A stretch of 30,959 bases of DNA from a virus. The position numbers and the translations under genes were made by a program. Of the stretch, positions 14,161 to 23,528 are shown in pieces. Numbering within the stretch: the stretch's first letter is position 1; each line of letters opens with the position of its first letter. Under the pieces are notes generated by a model. That model was not told the DNA's origin. It saw only the letters and a list, made by a program, of their open reading frames with translations, and did not search any database. Location: IMG/VR virus record IMGVR_UViG_3300020183_000322, positions 1-30,959 of that record. The stretch is one strand, 5' to 3'.

Positions 14161-16923
14161 ATGGCACCACCTCCCACGCCACCCGGAACACCACCAGCGC
14201 CCGCTGCGCCACCCACCCCTCCTGCTGCTCCTCAACCGGGTGGCAGTCGTCAATTAACAGCATCTGAATTGGAATCTCTTAAAAGAGAAGCAGATTTAAT
14301 GAAATCAATAAATTTGTTGACCGAAACAAGATTGCAACAATTAACACAAATAGCTGAAAAGGAGGGAGCAATACAAAGAGATGCGGATAAATATATTAAG
14401 CAAAGATTAGAAAGAACTAATGAAATTGCCGATCTTGAAAAAAAAATATTACAAGAAACTTTAAAATTAGATAAAGCGGATGCACAAGTATTAACAAATT
14501 TACGTGAACAATTAGCTACAAAAAAAGAAGAACAAAAAAAAGAAGAGGAAAAATCAGAAAAAATCGCTAGAAGATTAGAGTTATTAAGAAAAGAAAAAGA
14601 AGAATTATTATTAAGAGCTGAAGCTATAAAACGTGAACGTAATCTTCACGTTGAAATATTTGATAGTATGAAAAGTCAGCTTGCTTCAACAACTGGTTTA
14701 AGCACATTATTTAATGCTCTTAATTCAAAAATGTCTTTACAAGCCGCTATAGTATTACAAGTAGCAGATATAGCTAGTAGATTATTTACTGATGTTTTAC
14801 AAGCTAATAGCCAATTTGCTGCCACCACTGGTCAAATAGCTGACATGACTAATTTTAGTGCAGAAGGTATGGCTAAGTTTGGTGTTGGTTTTAAAGATAT
14901 GCGCGAAGCAGCTGGATCTTTATTCGTAACAATGAGTGATTTTTCTAAATTACAACCAGACTTACAAACTAAATTAGCTGGTTCGGCTGCTGCAATGAAA
15001 AATCTAGGAGTTAGCGTTGAAACATCTGGTAAAAACTTTGATGCGTTAACCAAATCTCTCAAAATGACCGCTGAAGAAGCAGTGCAAACAAACGATAAAT
15101 TAGCTAGAGCAGCTATTGGTGCTGGTATTGCACCTAGCAAAATGTTGAGTGAGTTTGGTCCCGCCATGAGCAAAATGGCAGCTTATGGTAAACAAGGAGT
15201 AGATGTATTTATTGGCATGGAAAAAGCTGCTAAAAGTCTTGGAATGGAAATGGGGACTTTAAATGGTATTATTGGCGACTCCTTTGATACTTTCGAAGGA
15301 GCCGCTAGTGCTGCTGGTAAATTAAACGCAGTATTAGGCGGTGATTATTTAAATTCTGTAGAGATGTTAAATGCGACAGAAAGCGAAAGAATAGTTTTAT
15401 TAAAAGAATCGTTTGATGCTAGCGGAAAGAATTTTGATCAATTAAGCAAATATGAGAAAAAAGCAATTGCTGCTGCAATAGGCATAAGTGATTTAAATGA
15501 AGCAAATAAATTATTTAGTTCTTCTACATCTCAACTTCGCATGGATATGATGCAACAAGAAGCAACACAAGAACAGTTGGCAAAAACTCAAGCTGCCGCA
15601 GCGGATGTTACTAAACAAATGAGCGCTGCTTTTGATAGTTTAGTAGTTGCTATAGCTCCGTTAGCTACATTATTTAAATATTTCGTTGAAACTATTGTTG
15701 CATTGAATGATAAAACTCGCGGCTTATTGGTAATAATTGCTGCCGGTGTTGGTATATGGCTAGCTTCTACAAAAGCTATAATTGCTTTTAAAGAAGCTTG
15801 GGCTATTTTAGATTTGACAACTACAAGATCTAAAATTGGTTTAGTAATAGCTGCTGTTGCTATGGCTTTAATGTTTTTACATGATACTTTGCTTGTTCCA
15901 CATTCGCCAATATTACTATTTGCATTATTAATGCTACCGCCTATCATTTATGCAATAGGCGAAGCCGCAGATGCTAGTGAAAAAGGTTTGTTAGCGTTGG
16001 GTGCATCTGCATTAATGGTTGGTGCTGGCGTATTTCTTGCAGCAGAAGGCTTGGCAGCACTTGTAGCATCGTTTAATGGTTTAGGTGATGCTGCGCCTAT
16101 TGCGGCTGCTGCTTTAGGTATTTTTCTTATTGCATTCGTTGTCATGGTTGCAATAATGGCTAAAATGGCCCCAGTAACAGCAATAGCAGCGCTTGGAGTG
16201 TTAGCTTTAGGTGGCGCGGTATTGATGTTAGGTGGCGGTATAGCTCTTGCAGCGCTTGGTATGGCAGAATTAGTTAAAAGCATAGGCGCTCTTGCCAAAA
16301 GCCTTGGACCAGAAGCAGTTAAATCTTTATTAGCAATATCGGCATCAGTTTTAATGCTAGCTAGTGCAGCAACTTTAATGTTAATTGGTGCTTTTGGTAT
16401 TAGAGCATTAAGTGGTGCAATAGGCAGCATTAGAGATGCAATTGCTGGCGAAGGTACAAGCGAAAATATAAAAGCATTTGGCGATTCTATGCTTGGTTTA
16501 TCGCAAATATTAGCTTTTGAAGGTATTGAAGAAAGCGCAGCAAAAGTTGTAAATGCAATAAGAATGATAGCTGAAGAAATTGCCTCTATTAGTGAAGGTG
16601 ATAATGTTGTTAAATTTGGTACTGCTATGACTTCTTTAAATAATGTACTAACAACAGCAAAAACAGTTACTGAAGAAGAAATTAAACCAGCTAAAGGATT
16701 TATAGATGCTGCAAGACAATATTATGTTGCACAAGCGGCTTCTAAAGATACAGATAAAGATGCGCTAGTTGCTGCCATAAAAGAACTAAAAAATGTGTTT
16801 GCCGCTAAAGAAACCGCTGGCGGGGCAGAACAACCAATGAAAGTACGTTTAGTTGTTGGCGCTGATGAATTTGAAGCTAAGATGTTTGGTTTAAATAGTA
16901 ACACAGCAAATATTATAAGATAG
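14161..16923 (+). CDS. Tail tape-measure protein
   Basis: A 920-residue protein. Residues 1-30 are a Pro/Ala tract. Residues ~35-165 are a Glu/Lys/Leu coiled coil. Residues ~170-500 are mixed helices with many Ala/Met/Ser. Residues ~515-760 are a chain of long hydrophobic segments (LLVIIAAGVGIWLAS, SPILLFALLMLPPIIYAIGE, AALGIFLIAFVVMVAIMAKM and others) that could enter the host membrane during ejection. The last ~150 residues are charged. This is the usual pattern of tape-measure proteins, and the position after tube and chaperone-type genes fits. T4's equivalent is gp29 (590 aa), so a longer tail is possible because length scales with tail length. The gene follows a terminator and has a TTGAGGAATT ribosome site. 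Confidence 0.85.
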   Translation: MAPPPTPPGTPPAPAAPPTPPAAPQPGGSRQLTASELESLKREADLMKSINLLTETRLQQLTQIAEKEGAIQRDADKYIKQRLERTNEIADLEKKILQETLKLDKADAQVLTNLREQLATKKEEQKKEEEKSEKIARRLELLRKEKEELLLRAEAIKRERNLHVEIFDSMKSQLASTTGLSTLFNALNSKMSLQAAIVLQVADIASRLFTDVLQANSQFAATTGQIADMTNFSAEGMAKFGVGFKDMREAAGSLFVTMSDFSKLQPDLQTKLAGSAAAMKNLGVSVETSGKNFDALTKSLKMTAEEAVQTNDKLARAAIGAGIAPSKMLSEFGPAMSKMAAYGKQGVDVFIGMEKAAKSLGMEMGTLNGIIGDSFDTFEGAASAAGKLNAVLGGDYLNSVEMLNATESERIVLLKESFDASGKNFDQLSKYEKKAIAAAIGISDLNEANKLFSSSTSQLRMDMMQQEATQEQLAKTQAAAADVTKQMSAAFDSLVVAIAPLATLFKYFVETIVALNDKTRGLLVIIAAGVGIWLASTKAIIAFKEAWAILDLTTTRSKIGLVIAAVAMALMFLHDTLLVPHSPILLFALLMLPPIIYAIGEAADASEKGLLALGASALMVGAGVFLAAEGLAALVASFNGLGDAAPIAAAALGIFLIAFVVMVAIMAKMAPVTAIAALGVLALGGAVLMLGGGIALAALGMAELVKSIGALAKSLGPEAVKSLLAISASVLMLASAATLMLIGAFGIRALSGAIGSIRDAIAGEGTSENIKAFGDSMLGLSQILAFEGIEESAAKVVNAIRMIAEEIASISEGDNVVKFGTAMTSLNNVLTTAKTVTEEEIKPAKGFIDAARQYYVAQAASKDTDKDALVAAIKELKNVFAAKETAGGAEQPMKVRLVVGADEFEAKMFGLNSNTANIIR

Positions 16924-16933
16924 GAAAAAAATA

Positions 16934-17869
16934 ATGGCTTATCAAGGTTTTAGCAATTTATTTAATCAACCAACTCACCAGATTATTATTTATTCTTTTT
17001 CTATAAATACTAAAATGGTTTTTCCTGCTATAATAACAAATTTTTCTGATTCTTTTAAAAGCAATTGGAATAAAACATCTGTATTAGGTAGAATGGATCC
17101 AATAGCAACTTTTAAAGATACTACAAGAACGATTAATCTTGCCTTCGATTCTCCAGCATATAATGAAATAGAAGCCGCTACTAGAATGGCAGATTTACAA
17201 AATTTAACTAACGGTCTTTATCCCGTGTATCAGGATATAAAAGCTTCACAGAAAGGTACAAGTATATTATCTTCACCGCCAATGTTTCGTATAAAATTTG
17301 CTAATTTAATACAAAATGCCACTAAACCAGTAGACCTTGCTGATAGTGACGATGCGCTTAACGGTGGTTTATTAGGATATTTAGATGGTTTTGATTATAA
17401 ACCAGAGCTTGATGCTGGCGTTTTTATAGTTAAAAATTATATTATTCCAAAATTAGTTAAAGTTTCATTAAATTTTAATGTCTTGCATGAACATGGTCTT
17501 GGTTCAAGAATAGGCGATATTGGACCAGAGGTGAAAGTTGTACAATTTCCAAGATTAGCTTTTCAAGCCACAGAAGCACTTGTATCTGAGCTAGAAAGAC
17601 AAAGAATTAATAATGAGATAGTTGCTATTAGAGAAGAACAAGAAGCTGCTAGTAGCACTGCTGGCGTTCCCGTGGAAGCAACAACCACAGCACCAGAAGG
17701 TGCCACGGCACAAGAACCAACCGGTGCTGCGGCAGCAGGACGACAGCCCACTGGCGGTGTTGAAGTTGATGTTAGGAATGGTGCTGGTAAAAGTTCTCAA
17801 ATAGGATCAGCAATAGCTAATGCTTTAAGCGGTCAGGGTGATTCGACCAGACGCGGAGGTAGCCCATAA
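16934..17869 (+). CDS. Baseplate / tail-tube cap-like protein (gp48/gp54 class, tentative)
   Basis: A 311-residue protein. Residues ~30-60 (FPAIITNFSDSFKSNWNKTSVLGRMDPI) followed by TRTINLAFDSP, then SPPMFRIKFANLI, then LLGYLDGFDYKPELDAGVF and LNFNVLHEHGLG form a pattern I have seen in baseplate-proximal proteins of T4-like phages. The last ~100 residues are a low-complexity tail rich in Ala, Thr, Gly and Glu. It lies between the tape measure and a LysM protein, where tube-initiator or tube-cap proteins lie. Its ribosome site is GATAGGAAAAAAATA. Assignment to gp48 versus gp54 is not possible by eye. Confidence 0.55.
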   Translation: MAYQGFSNLFNQPTHQIIIYSFSINTKMVFPAIITNFSDSFKSNWNKTSVLGRMDPIATFKDTTRTINLAFDSPAYNEIEAATRMADLQNLTNGLYPVYQDIKASQKGTSILSSPPMFRIKFANLIQNATKPVDLADSDDALNGGLLGYLDGFDYKPELDAGVFIVKNYIIPKLVKVSLNFNVLHEHGLGSRIGDIGPEVKVVQFPRLAFQATEALVSELERQRINNEIVAIREEQEAASSTAGVPVEATTTAPEGATAQEPTGAAAAGRQPTGGVEVDVRNGAGKSSQIGSAIANALSGQGDSTRRGGSP

Positions 17870-17871
17870 CT

Positions 17872-18210
17872 ATGTTCAATAGATACAAATATAGAAGAGT
17901 TTTAACAAATAATCAAGAAATGTATGAAGAATTATTTAGAGAAAGAAATGTAAAATTTATTAAACAATATAACACTCCTACTTTTAATTATCCTACACAA
18001 GAAGATTATAATAATATAACTATCTTAGCGCATACATGGAAACTAGGAGATAGATTTTATAAACTAGCGCATACATATTATGGAGATTCAAAAGATTGGT
18101 GGATTATTGCAAAATTCAATGCAACACCAACAGAATCTCATGTTAAAATTGGTGATACGATATATATACCTAAACCAATTTCTAAATTGTTAAACTACAT
18201 GACAGGGTAA
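17872..18210 (+). CDS. gp53: LysM-domain baseplate wedge protein (gp53-like)
   Basis: A 112-residue protein. Residues ~55-100 form a LysM-like module: AHTWKLGDRFYKLAHTYYGDSKDWWIIAKFN, then HVKIGDTIYIPKP. The WWIIA/KFN and the GDTIYIP end are typical. T4 gp53, a baseplate wedge component, and P2 gpX-type proteins carry a LysM fold and lie at similar positions, where it binds the tail tube or baseplate rather than peptidoglycan. The protein is shorter than T4 gp53 (196 aa). Its ATG is 2 bases after the stop of the upstream gene and its stop is 3 bases before the next ATG, so it is translationally linked to both baseplate genes. Confidence 0.7.
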   Translation: MFNRYKYRRVLTNNQEMYEELFRERNVKFIKQYNTPTFNYPTQEDYNNITILAHTWKLGDRFYKLAHTYYGDSKDWWIIAKFNATPTESHVKIGDTIYIPKPISKLLNYMTG

Positions 18211-18213
18211 TAA

Positions 18214-21200
18214 ATGGCACCTCCGGAAAAAGACGAAAAAAAAGATACTTCTGCAACGTTAGCAGAAAATTCCCAAGCTTCTTATCAAAATTCTCTTGGT
18301 GAGCAGGCTGCATTGATATTGCTTTATCCGGAAATAAAAGCAGCATTAAAAAGCTTAGATCCTAAACTAGAACAAAAACAATATACCTATTTTTCTACTG
18401 ACCGTACAGAACAAATAGGCCAATTCGGCATTACAAATCAGCTAACAAAACAAGAGCAGATGGAGTTATTTTTTGATTCTGTAACTCCTGCTATTCTTTC
18501 CTATTTGTTGCCTTCTATTAAATTATATAAATGTCTTTATAACATTGGTTCTGATCCAAAAAATGCTAGTCAAGCAAGATTTGATTATAAAACATATGAT
18601 TGGCGTATACCATTTGACGATATTCCTGTTTCATATAAAAACTCTGACGGTATTTATGAATCAAGCGAAATTGTTGAAGATACATTAAAAGACTTGTTAT
18701 CTGGCAAAGGCTCATTAAAAGGTGCAGGAATAAAATCTTTTAATTATCAATATGTAGGTACAAATCCTGCTGAAGTTAATACAAATATAAAAGTAAGTTT
18801 AGAATTATTTTTTCAAAATATTGAAGATTTATTAAAACCAATAACTATAACCAAAGATGATCCTCGCATTACACCAAGTGCTGCAAAGGCAGCAGATTTT
18901 AAAGAAAATAAATTCCTTTATAGTGATTTAGTAAATCAATCTGCAAGAACATATAAAGATGATATTACTAAACAAACCATTATTAATGAATATTATTATA
19001 GAATAAAAGCTATTGTTGGATACGCACCAATAAAAGATGAAATTTTTGATAAACTAATTGATGAAGAATCAATATTAAAATATAATATTCCTCAATCAAG
19101 AATAAAAACTTATAAAAAAGATTTAAAAAGAGCAATAGAATCTACAAAATTAATTTTATTTTTAACACCTTATTCGCACAATATTTCTTTTAATGATGAT
19201 GCGACTTTAGCACTAAAAATAGAATATCACGCAAGCGTAGATAAAATTCTTAATTCTGAACAGGCTGATATTCTAAAAATTTCATCCTTTTATGCACAAT
19301 TTGAAAATGCTAAAATAAAATTAGAAAACTTCTTAGATAGAAGACAAGCAGAAGTAGATAATATTAGAAATGCAGATCCAAAATTAAATTTTAATGCCAA
19401 TGATAAAGAAGAATTAATAAAACAATTAAAAGCATCTGGCGAATTCTCAGATGTAATGCTAGATGCTTTAAAAAATGAAAATGTTGGTTTAAAAACTGCA
19501 CTATATTCTTCTATATATCAAATATTAACTGGCATTGATCCTAAAAATAATATTACAGAAAAAAATCTATTTACTACAGAAATAAATGCAAATATTGTTG
19601 GTGTTAGGGCGGATGGTAATTCATTTTTGCCAGCGGCATTTGATCCACAGGGTAGAGCCTTGCAATTTGCTATTGAAGTTCGTTTAAAAGAATTAGAAAA
19701 AGAAAAAAGAGTTGGGCAAGTAAGAAAATTAAATTTGTTAGAGATAGATGAAAAGGCAAAAAGAGATCAACTTTTTTTCTTAACTCAAGTTGCAAATTTT
19801 AAAGCTTCTATACGCAGTCCTCCCACTCCACAAAATCCAAGCGAAACTCCTGCTACGCCACCACCTTCTAATCCGTTACTAGATCAAAAATTGCTACCAT
19901 ATGTAGAAAATAAACGTATATTAATTATTGGCGATGATACAATGTTTAAATCGGGAGATGCCAATGTTAATCCTCTATTTAAGCAATTAGAAGAAGTTTT
20001 TAAAGCTAATAATGCTCAAAGCGTTGTGCCAATTCTTATACCTTATGGCACTTCTGTAGCAACTGCTTTTACGGAAGATGGCTTATTCTATAAACGAAAT
20101 TATAATGGCACTAATAGTATTAGATTTATACCAAAAACTAGTAGAAATAGACTTGCTTTAGATCAATTTATAGGAAAATATGATATTGTAGTGTCTTTTT
20201 TTGGTTATGAAGATGCAAATACAATATTCACAAGTAATGTTGGCGAATTTACAAAAGTTTATTATATAACATGGGCAAATTATTATACAGAATTTGTTAA
20301 TAGCTTTTTAAAAGGCTTTAGAAAAAGCAACATGTGGACAGGATATAGACTAGAAGATGGTACGCAAGATAAATTAAATGCCTCATTTAATTATTATGAT
20401 GCAGATTCTTTTATATTATTTCCGGGTCAAGTAAAAGCTAATACACAAATTGGCAAAGTTCGTAGATATAAATCTACTTCTGATGGTACAAAAGAGGAGA
20501 TAATAGATGGAGGAATAGATCTAAAAACGCAATATGGAATAGAAAATGAAAATAATCAAACTGTTCAATCTTTTAATAGAAGATTAGATTTGTTATTTGG
20601 AGAATTAAACGGCGTACAAGGAGAAAAACAAAAAGCTTTTTATGAAGCAAAGAAATTATCTGGTGAGCTACAAAAAAAAATGCAACTACAAGCAGATGAC
20701 ACAGAAACACCAAAAGATTTAGTTCCATCAAATAATTTTCAAGATAGTGCTAAAATTTTAAGAGGCGATTATTATAAAAATGCGAATAATACACTTTTAT
20801 TAAATGGCGAAGGCATAGAAAATTTAAAGAAAAAATTATTAGATGCCATGAAGGCAAAGCACGAAAAGCGTCCTAAAAAAAATGTTCCACCAACTGATCC
20901 TGTAGTTGTTGCAAATGGTACGGAACAAAAACAAAAAGAAATTCAAGAAAAAGAAAATAATAAATTTGCTAAACTAACTGTTGATGCTAATGGATATGTA
21001 AATGTAAAATTTGTATTACTTGGCGATTTGTTGGATTCTGCTTTGGAATGTTTGCAATTAATATTTCCAAAAGAAAGCATACCAAGAATTATTTTAGGAA
21101 ATGTGCAAGTTGAAATACCTTTAATGTTTTCTGGTATGTCATCTGCTAGTACAACTTCAAAAACAGGAAGTATTATAATGAATTTAGCAGATGTTCCTAT

Positions 21201-22170
21201 TTGTTTAGATTATTTACAAAATTTCCTACTAAATAAATTAGTTAAACCACAAAGAGAAGTGTATACCGTTATGTCTTTTTTAAAAGACGTTGTTTCTGAT
21301 TTAATTATTCCAGCTGTTTCGCCAGCCGTATTTGGCGAGAGTGTAGCAATAAATTCTAATATAAGATATTCTATGCTTTCTTTAACCGTAGAGGCAGAAG
21401 AAGGTGGAAAAGATCCTATATTTAAAATGCTACCTCAAGAAATAGGCAATAAACAATATCCTTTATTAACCGATAATGAAGTAAATGATCTTATTAGATT
21501 GCAAGATAGAACAATTAATGATCCACCACAAAAAACAGTAGATTATTTATTTATCTATTGCTCTACTCAAGTACCAGAAAAATTAAAAGGTGATGACAAA
21601 GATGATACTCTTAATAAAGTATTTCATTTTAGAATAGGCGCAGATAAAGGTATAGTTAAAAAAATTACTTTTAATGCTACAGACAATCGATTTTATCGTG
21701 AAAGCGTTGCGGCTCAAGAAGGTAATTTAAAACAAGGTTTGATAAAGCAGGTATATGATGCAAACATAACAATGTTTGGCAATAATATATTTAGACCCGG
21801 TGATTTTATTTATATTGAACCAACTTTTGGCTATGCTGTTAGAGATACCACAAGAGAAACCGACTTAGAAGATAAAATTGGATTAGGCGGCTATTATCAA
21901 GTAATAAATGTTAGTACTAATATAAATGACAGTGGTTTTGAAACTAGCATGAAATGTATATTCTATTCTCATAGAGCATATGATAAAGACGGTAATCTAG
22001 TTGGTATAAAAAATAAAAAAATTAAATCCCCAACTTCTCCTTTTCGCTCTACAGAACAGATACAAGCTTATAAAAACGAAAAAAATGAAAAAGAAAGATT
22101 GGAACGCGCAGCCGACGAAAGAAGAAAAGCATTGGATGATAGAACAGCTAATCCAAGATCAAGATTGTAA
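18214..22170 (+). CDS. Giant baseplate protein with an SGNH-like insertion
   Basis: A 1318-residue protein, the largest here. Residues 1-545 and 890-1318 look like one baseplate hub or wedge-type protein. Paired strand motifs such as FNYQYVGTNPAEVNTNIKVS (near 177) and ISFNDDATLALKIEYH (near 320) recall gp48/gp54- or hub-like domains, and the C-terminal part contains VQVEIPLMFSGMSSA. Residues ~566-740 form a separate domain: RILIIGDD (573-575), then PYGTSVA, then DIVVSFFGYEDAN (G664, N669) and DADSF (729-731). This order recalls SGNH/GDSL hydrolases, but GDS is GDD and the terminal DxxH is absent. Coiled, Lys/Glu-rich linkers flank it. It follows the LysM gene by 3 bases. The baseplate role is inferred from position. 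Confidence 0.55.
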   Translation: MAPPEKDEKKDTSATLAENSQASYQNSLGEQAALILLYPEIKAALKSLDPKLEQKQYTYFSTDRTEQIGQFGITNQLTKQEQMELFFDSVTPAILSYLLPSIKLYKCLYNIGSDPKNASQARFDYKTYDWRIPFDDIPVSYKNSDGIYESSEIVEDTLKDLLSGKGSLKGAGIKSFNYQYVGTNPAEVNTNIKVSLELFFQNIEDLLKPITITKDDPRITPSAAKAADFKENKFLYSDLVNQSARTYKDDITKQTIINEYYYRIKAIVGYAPIKDEIFDKLIDEESILKYNIPQSRIKTYKKDLKRAIESTKLILFLTPYSHNISFNDDATLALKIEYHASVDKILNSEQADILKISSFYAQFENAKIKLENFLDRRQAEVDNIRNADPKLNFNANDKEELIKQLKASGEFSDVMLDALKNENVGLKTALYSSIYQILTGIDPKNNITEKNLFTTEINANIVGVRADGNSFLPAAFDPQGRALQFAIEVRLKELEKEKRVGQVRKLNLLEIDEKAKRDQLFFLTQVANFKASIRSPPTPQNPSETPATPPPSNPLLDQKLLPYVENKRILIIGDDTMFKSGDANVNPLFKQLEEVFKANNAQSVVPILIPYGTSVATAFTEDGLFYKRNYNGTNSIRFIPKTSRNRLALDQFIGKYDIVVSFFGYEDANTIFTSNVGEFTKVYYITWANYYTEFVNSFLKGFRKSNMWTGYRLEDGTQDKLNASFNYYDADSFILFPGQVKANTQIGKVRRYKSTSDGTKEEIIDGGIDLKTQYGIENENNQTVQSFNRRLDLLFGELNGVQGEKQKAFYEAKKLSGELQKKMQLQADDTETPKDLVPSNNFQDSAKILRGDYYKNANNTLLLNGEGIENLKKKLLDAMKAKHEKRPKKNVPPTDPVVVANGTEQKQKEIQEKENNKFAKLTVDANGYVNVKFVLLGDLLDSALECLQLIFPKESIPRIILGNVQVEIPLMFSGMSSASTTSKTGSIIMNLADVPICLDYLQNFLLNKLVKPQREVYTVMSFLKDVVSDLIIPAVSPAVFGESVAINSNIRYSMLSLTVEAEEGGKDPIFKMLPQEIGNKQYPLLTDNEVNDLIRLQDRTINDPPQKTVDYLFIYCSTQVPEKLKGDDKDDTLNKVFHFRIGADKGIVKKITFNATDNRFYRESVAAQEGNLKQGLIKQVYDANITMFGNNIFRPGDFIYIEPTFGYAVRDTTRETDLEDKIGLGGYYQVINVSTNINDSGFETSMKCIFYSHRAYDKDGNLVGIKNKKIKSPTSPFRSTEQIQAYKNEKNEKERLERAADERRKALDDRTANPRSRL

Positions 22171-22185
22171 TTTTGGAGTAAATTT

Positions 22186-23520
22186 ATGAGCGTATTACCA
22201 AAAGGATTAGGAAAAAATTCAACTGTCTCAAAAAGCTCTCTTTTTGAATATAGAAAAAATTATACAGAACATTATATTCCTGAAATTAAATTAACTGCAA
22301 CTATTATTCCCGAAGAAGATAGCAACGTTTTAAACTATAACGGTATTGTTCCGTTTGCCAACACTTACATGGAAAATTCCATGTTTGGTTGTATTGACAA
22401 AGAAGGTGATATTATTATTCCTAAAAGCAAAGATTTAGGCTTTGTAGATGTTTCAGTAGCAAACGCTAGCGGAGATATAAAACTGTTAAACTTTGTTGCT
22501 GATGCTTATAAAGATTTTAAAGATTATTGCTTTAATTCAGTAACTCTAGGTAAAGTCTCAGCAGACAGTCCTTTGATGAATTTTAATATTACTAAAGGGT
22601 TTACTGATATAAATACTGTTGTTGTTTCTTATTTAAATATTTATATTGAAACCTTTAAACAAGAATCCATAACGAATAAAGTACTTAATAATTCTATTAT
22701 AGATTATAAATCTTTTACAAATTTATTTGTTGAATTTTTAAAAAGACAAATAAATTATGGTCGTGTAGTAACAAAATCTAGTCTTGTATTACATAACTTT
22801 TTTTCTTATTTTCCTAGTGGTATGATGTTTGATATAAAAACTGATAGAGCAGATGATGATTTATTAAAATATAATAAATATTTAAATACACCAGAATTTG
22901 CTACTTTTCAAAGAGGTTGTTTGAGATTTGGATTTAAAATAGATCAAAATATTCCTTGGAGATTATTAGCTGATATTAATTCTCCTGCGATGCGACCATA
23001 TTTAGAAAAAAATAATATTGCTTCTCCTGATGAGATATTTAGAAATTATTTTAAAAAAGCTTATCTTGATGATTTGCAATATTTAAAAGAATATTTTTAT
23101 CAAGCATATTTGTATTTTATATTAGATAATGAATACTATTTTAATGATTTAAATAATTTAACTTATAAACAATTAATGGAAAACGTTAAAATAAACAGTA
23201 ATGTTTCTAGACGATATGTTGTTACAAGAGAAAAATATTTTAAAACTTTTCCTAATTATTATTGGTTAAGATTGTATACATATTTTAAAAATATAGAAAC
23301 AAGAAGAGGTCTTACACAGCAAGAATTTGATAATATTACTAGACAAGCTTCTGTTTATTTTCAACACCCAAATAGAAATTTTACTGGATTTGCGACTAAA
23401 TTTGTTAATGATTATTTTAAATCTTATAATCATGTAGTTTTTTATAGAGCTTTACAAGCTAAAACCAATGACATAGACTTGTCTGCTAGTAATGCCGGTA
23501 TGCCAAATATAATTATTTAG
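22186..23520 (+). CDS. Virion-type protein, unassigned
   Basis: A 444-residue protein that I do not recognise. It is rich in Asn, Tyr, Phe and Lys, has no signal peptide, membrane span or obvious motif, and has two Cys in the first third. Helical, aromatic segments (NYFKKAYLDDLQYLKEYFYQAYLY near residue 285, YYWLRLYTYFKNIETRRG near 360) alternate with loops. It follows the giant baseplate gene after 15 bases with a TTTTGGAGTAAATTT ribosome site, so it is probably a late structural gene, perhaps a baseplate wedge subunit. It ends 8 bases before the polymerase-like gene. Any function beyond that is unknown. Confidence 0.45.
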   Translation: MSVLPKGLGKNSTVSKSSLFEYRKNYTEHYIPEIKLTATIIPEEDSNVLNYNGIVPFANTYMENSMFGCIDKEGDIIIPKSKDLGFVDVSVANASGDIKLLNFVADAYKDFKDYCFNSVTLGKVSADSPLMNFNITKGFTDINTVVVSYLNIYIETFKQESITNKVLNNSIIDYKSFTNLFVEFLKRQINYGRVVTKSSLVLHNFFSYFPSGMMFDIKTDRADDDLLKYNKYLNTPEFATFQRGCLRFGFKIDQNIPWRLLADINSPAMRPYLEKNNIASPDEIFRNYFKKAYLDDLQYLKEYFYQAYLYFILDNEYYFNDLNNLTYKQLMENVKINSNVSRRYVVTREKYFKTFPNYYWLRLYTYFKNIETRRGLTQQEFDNITRQASVYFQHPNRNFTGFATKFVNDYFKSYNHVVFYRALQAKTNDIDLSASNAGMPNIII

Positions 23521-23528
23521 AGGTATAT

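Noticed and set aside
17622-17804. Plus-strand open frame inside the tube-cap-like gene
   Set aside because: It is an out-of-frame shadow of the Ala/Thr/Gly low-complexity tail with no ribosome site.
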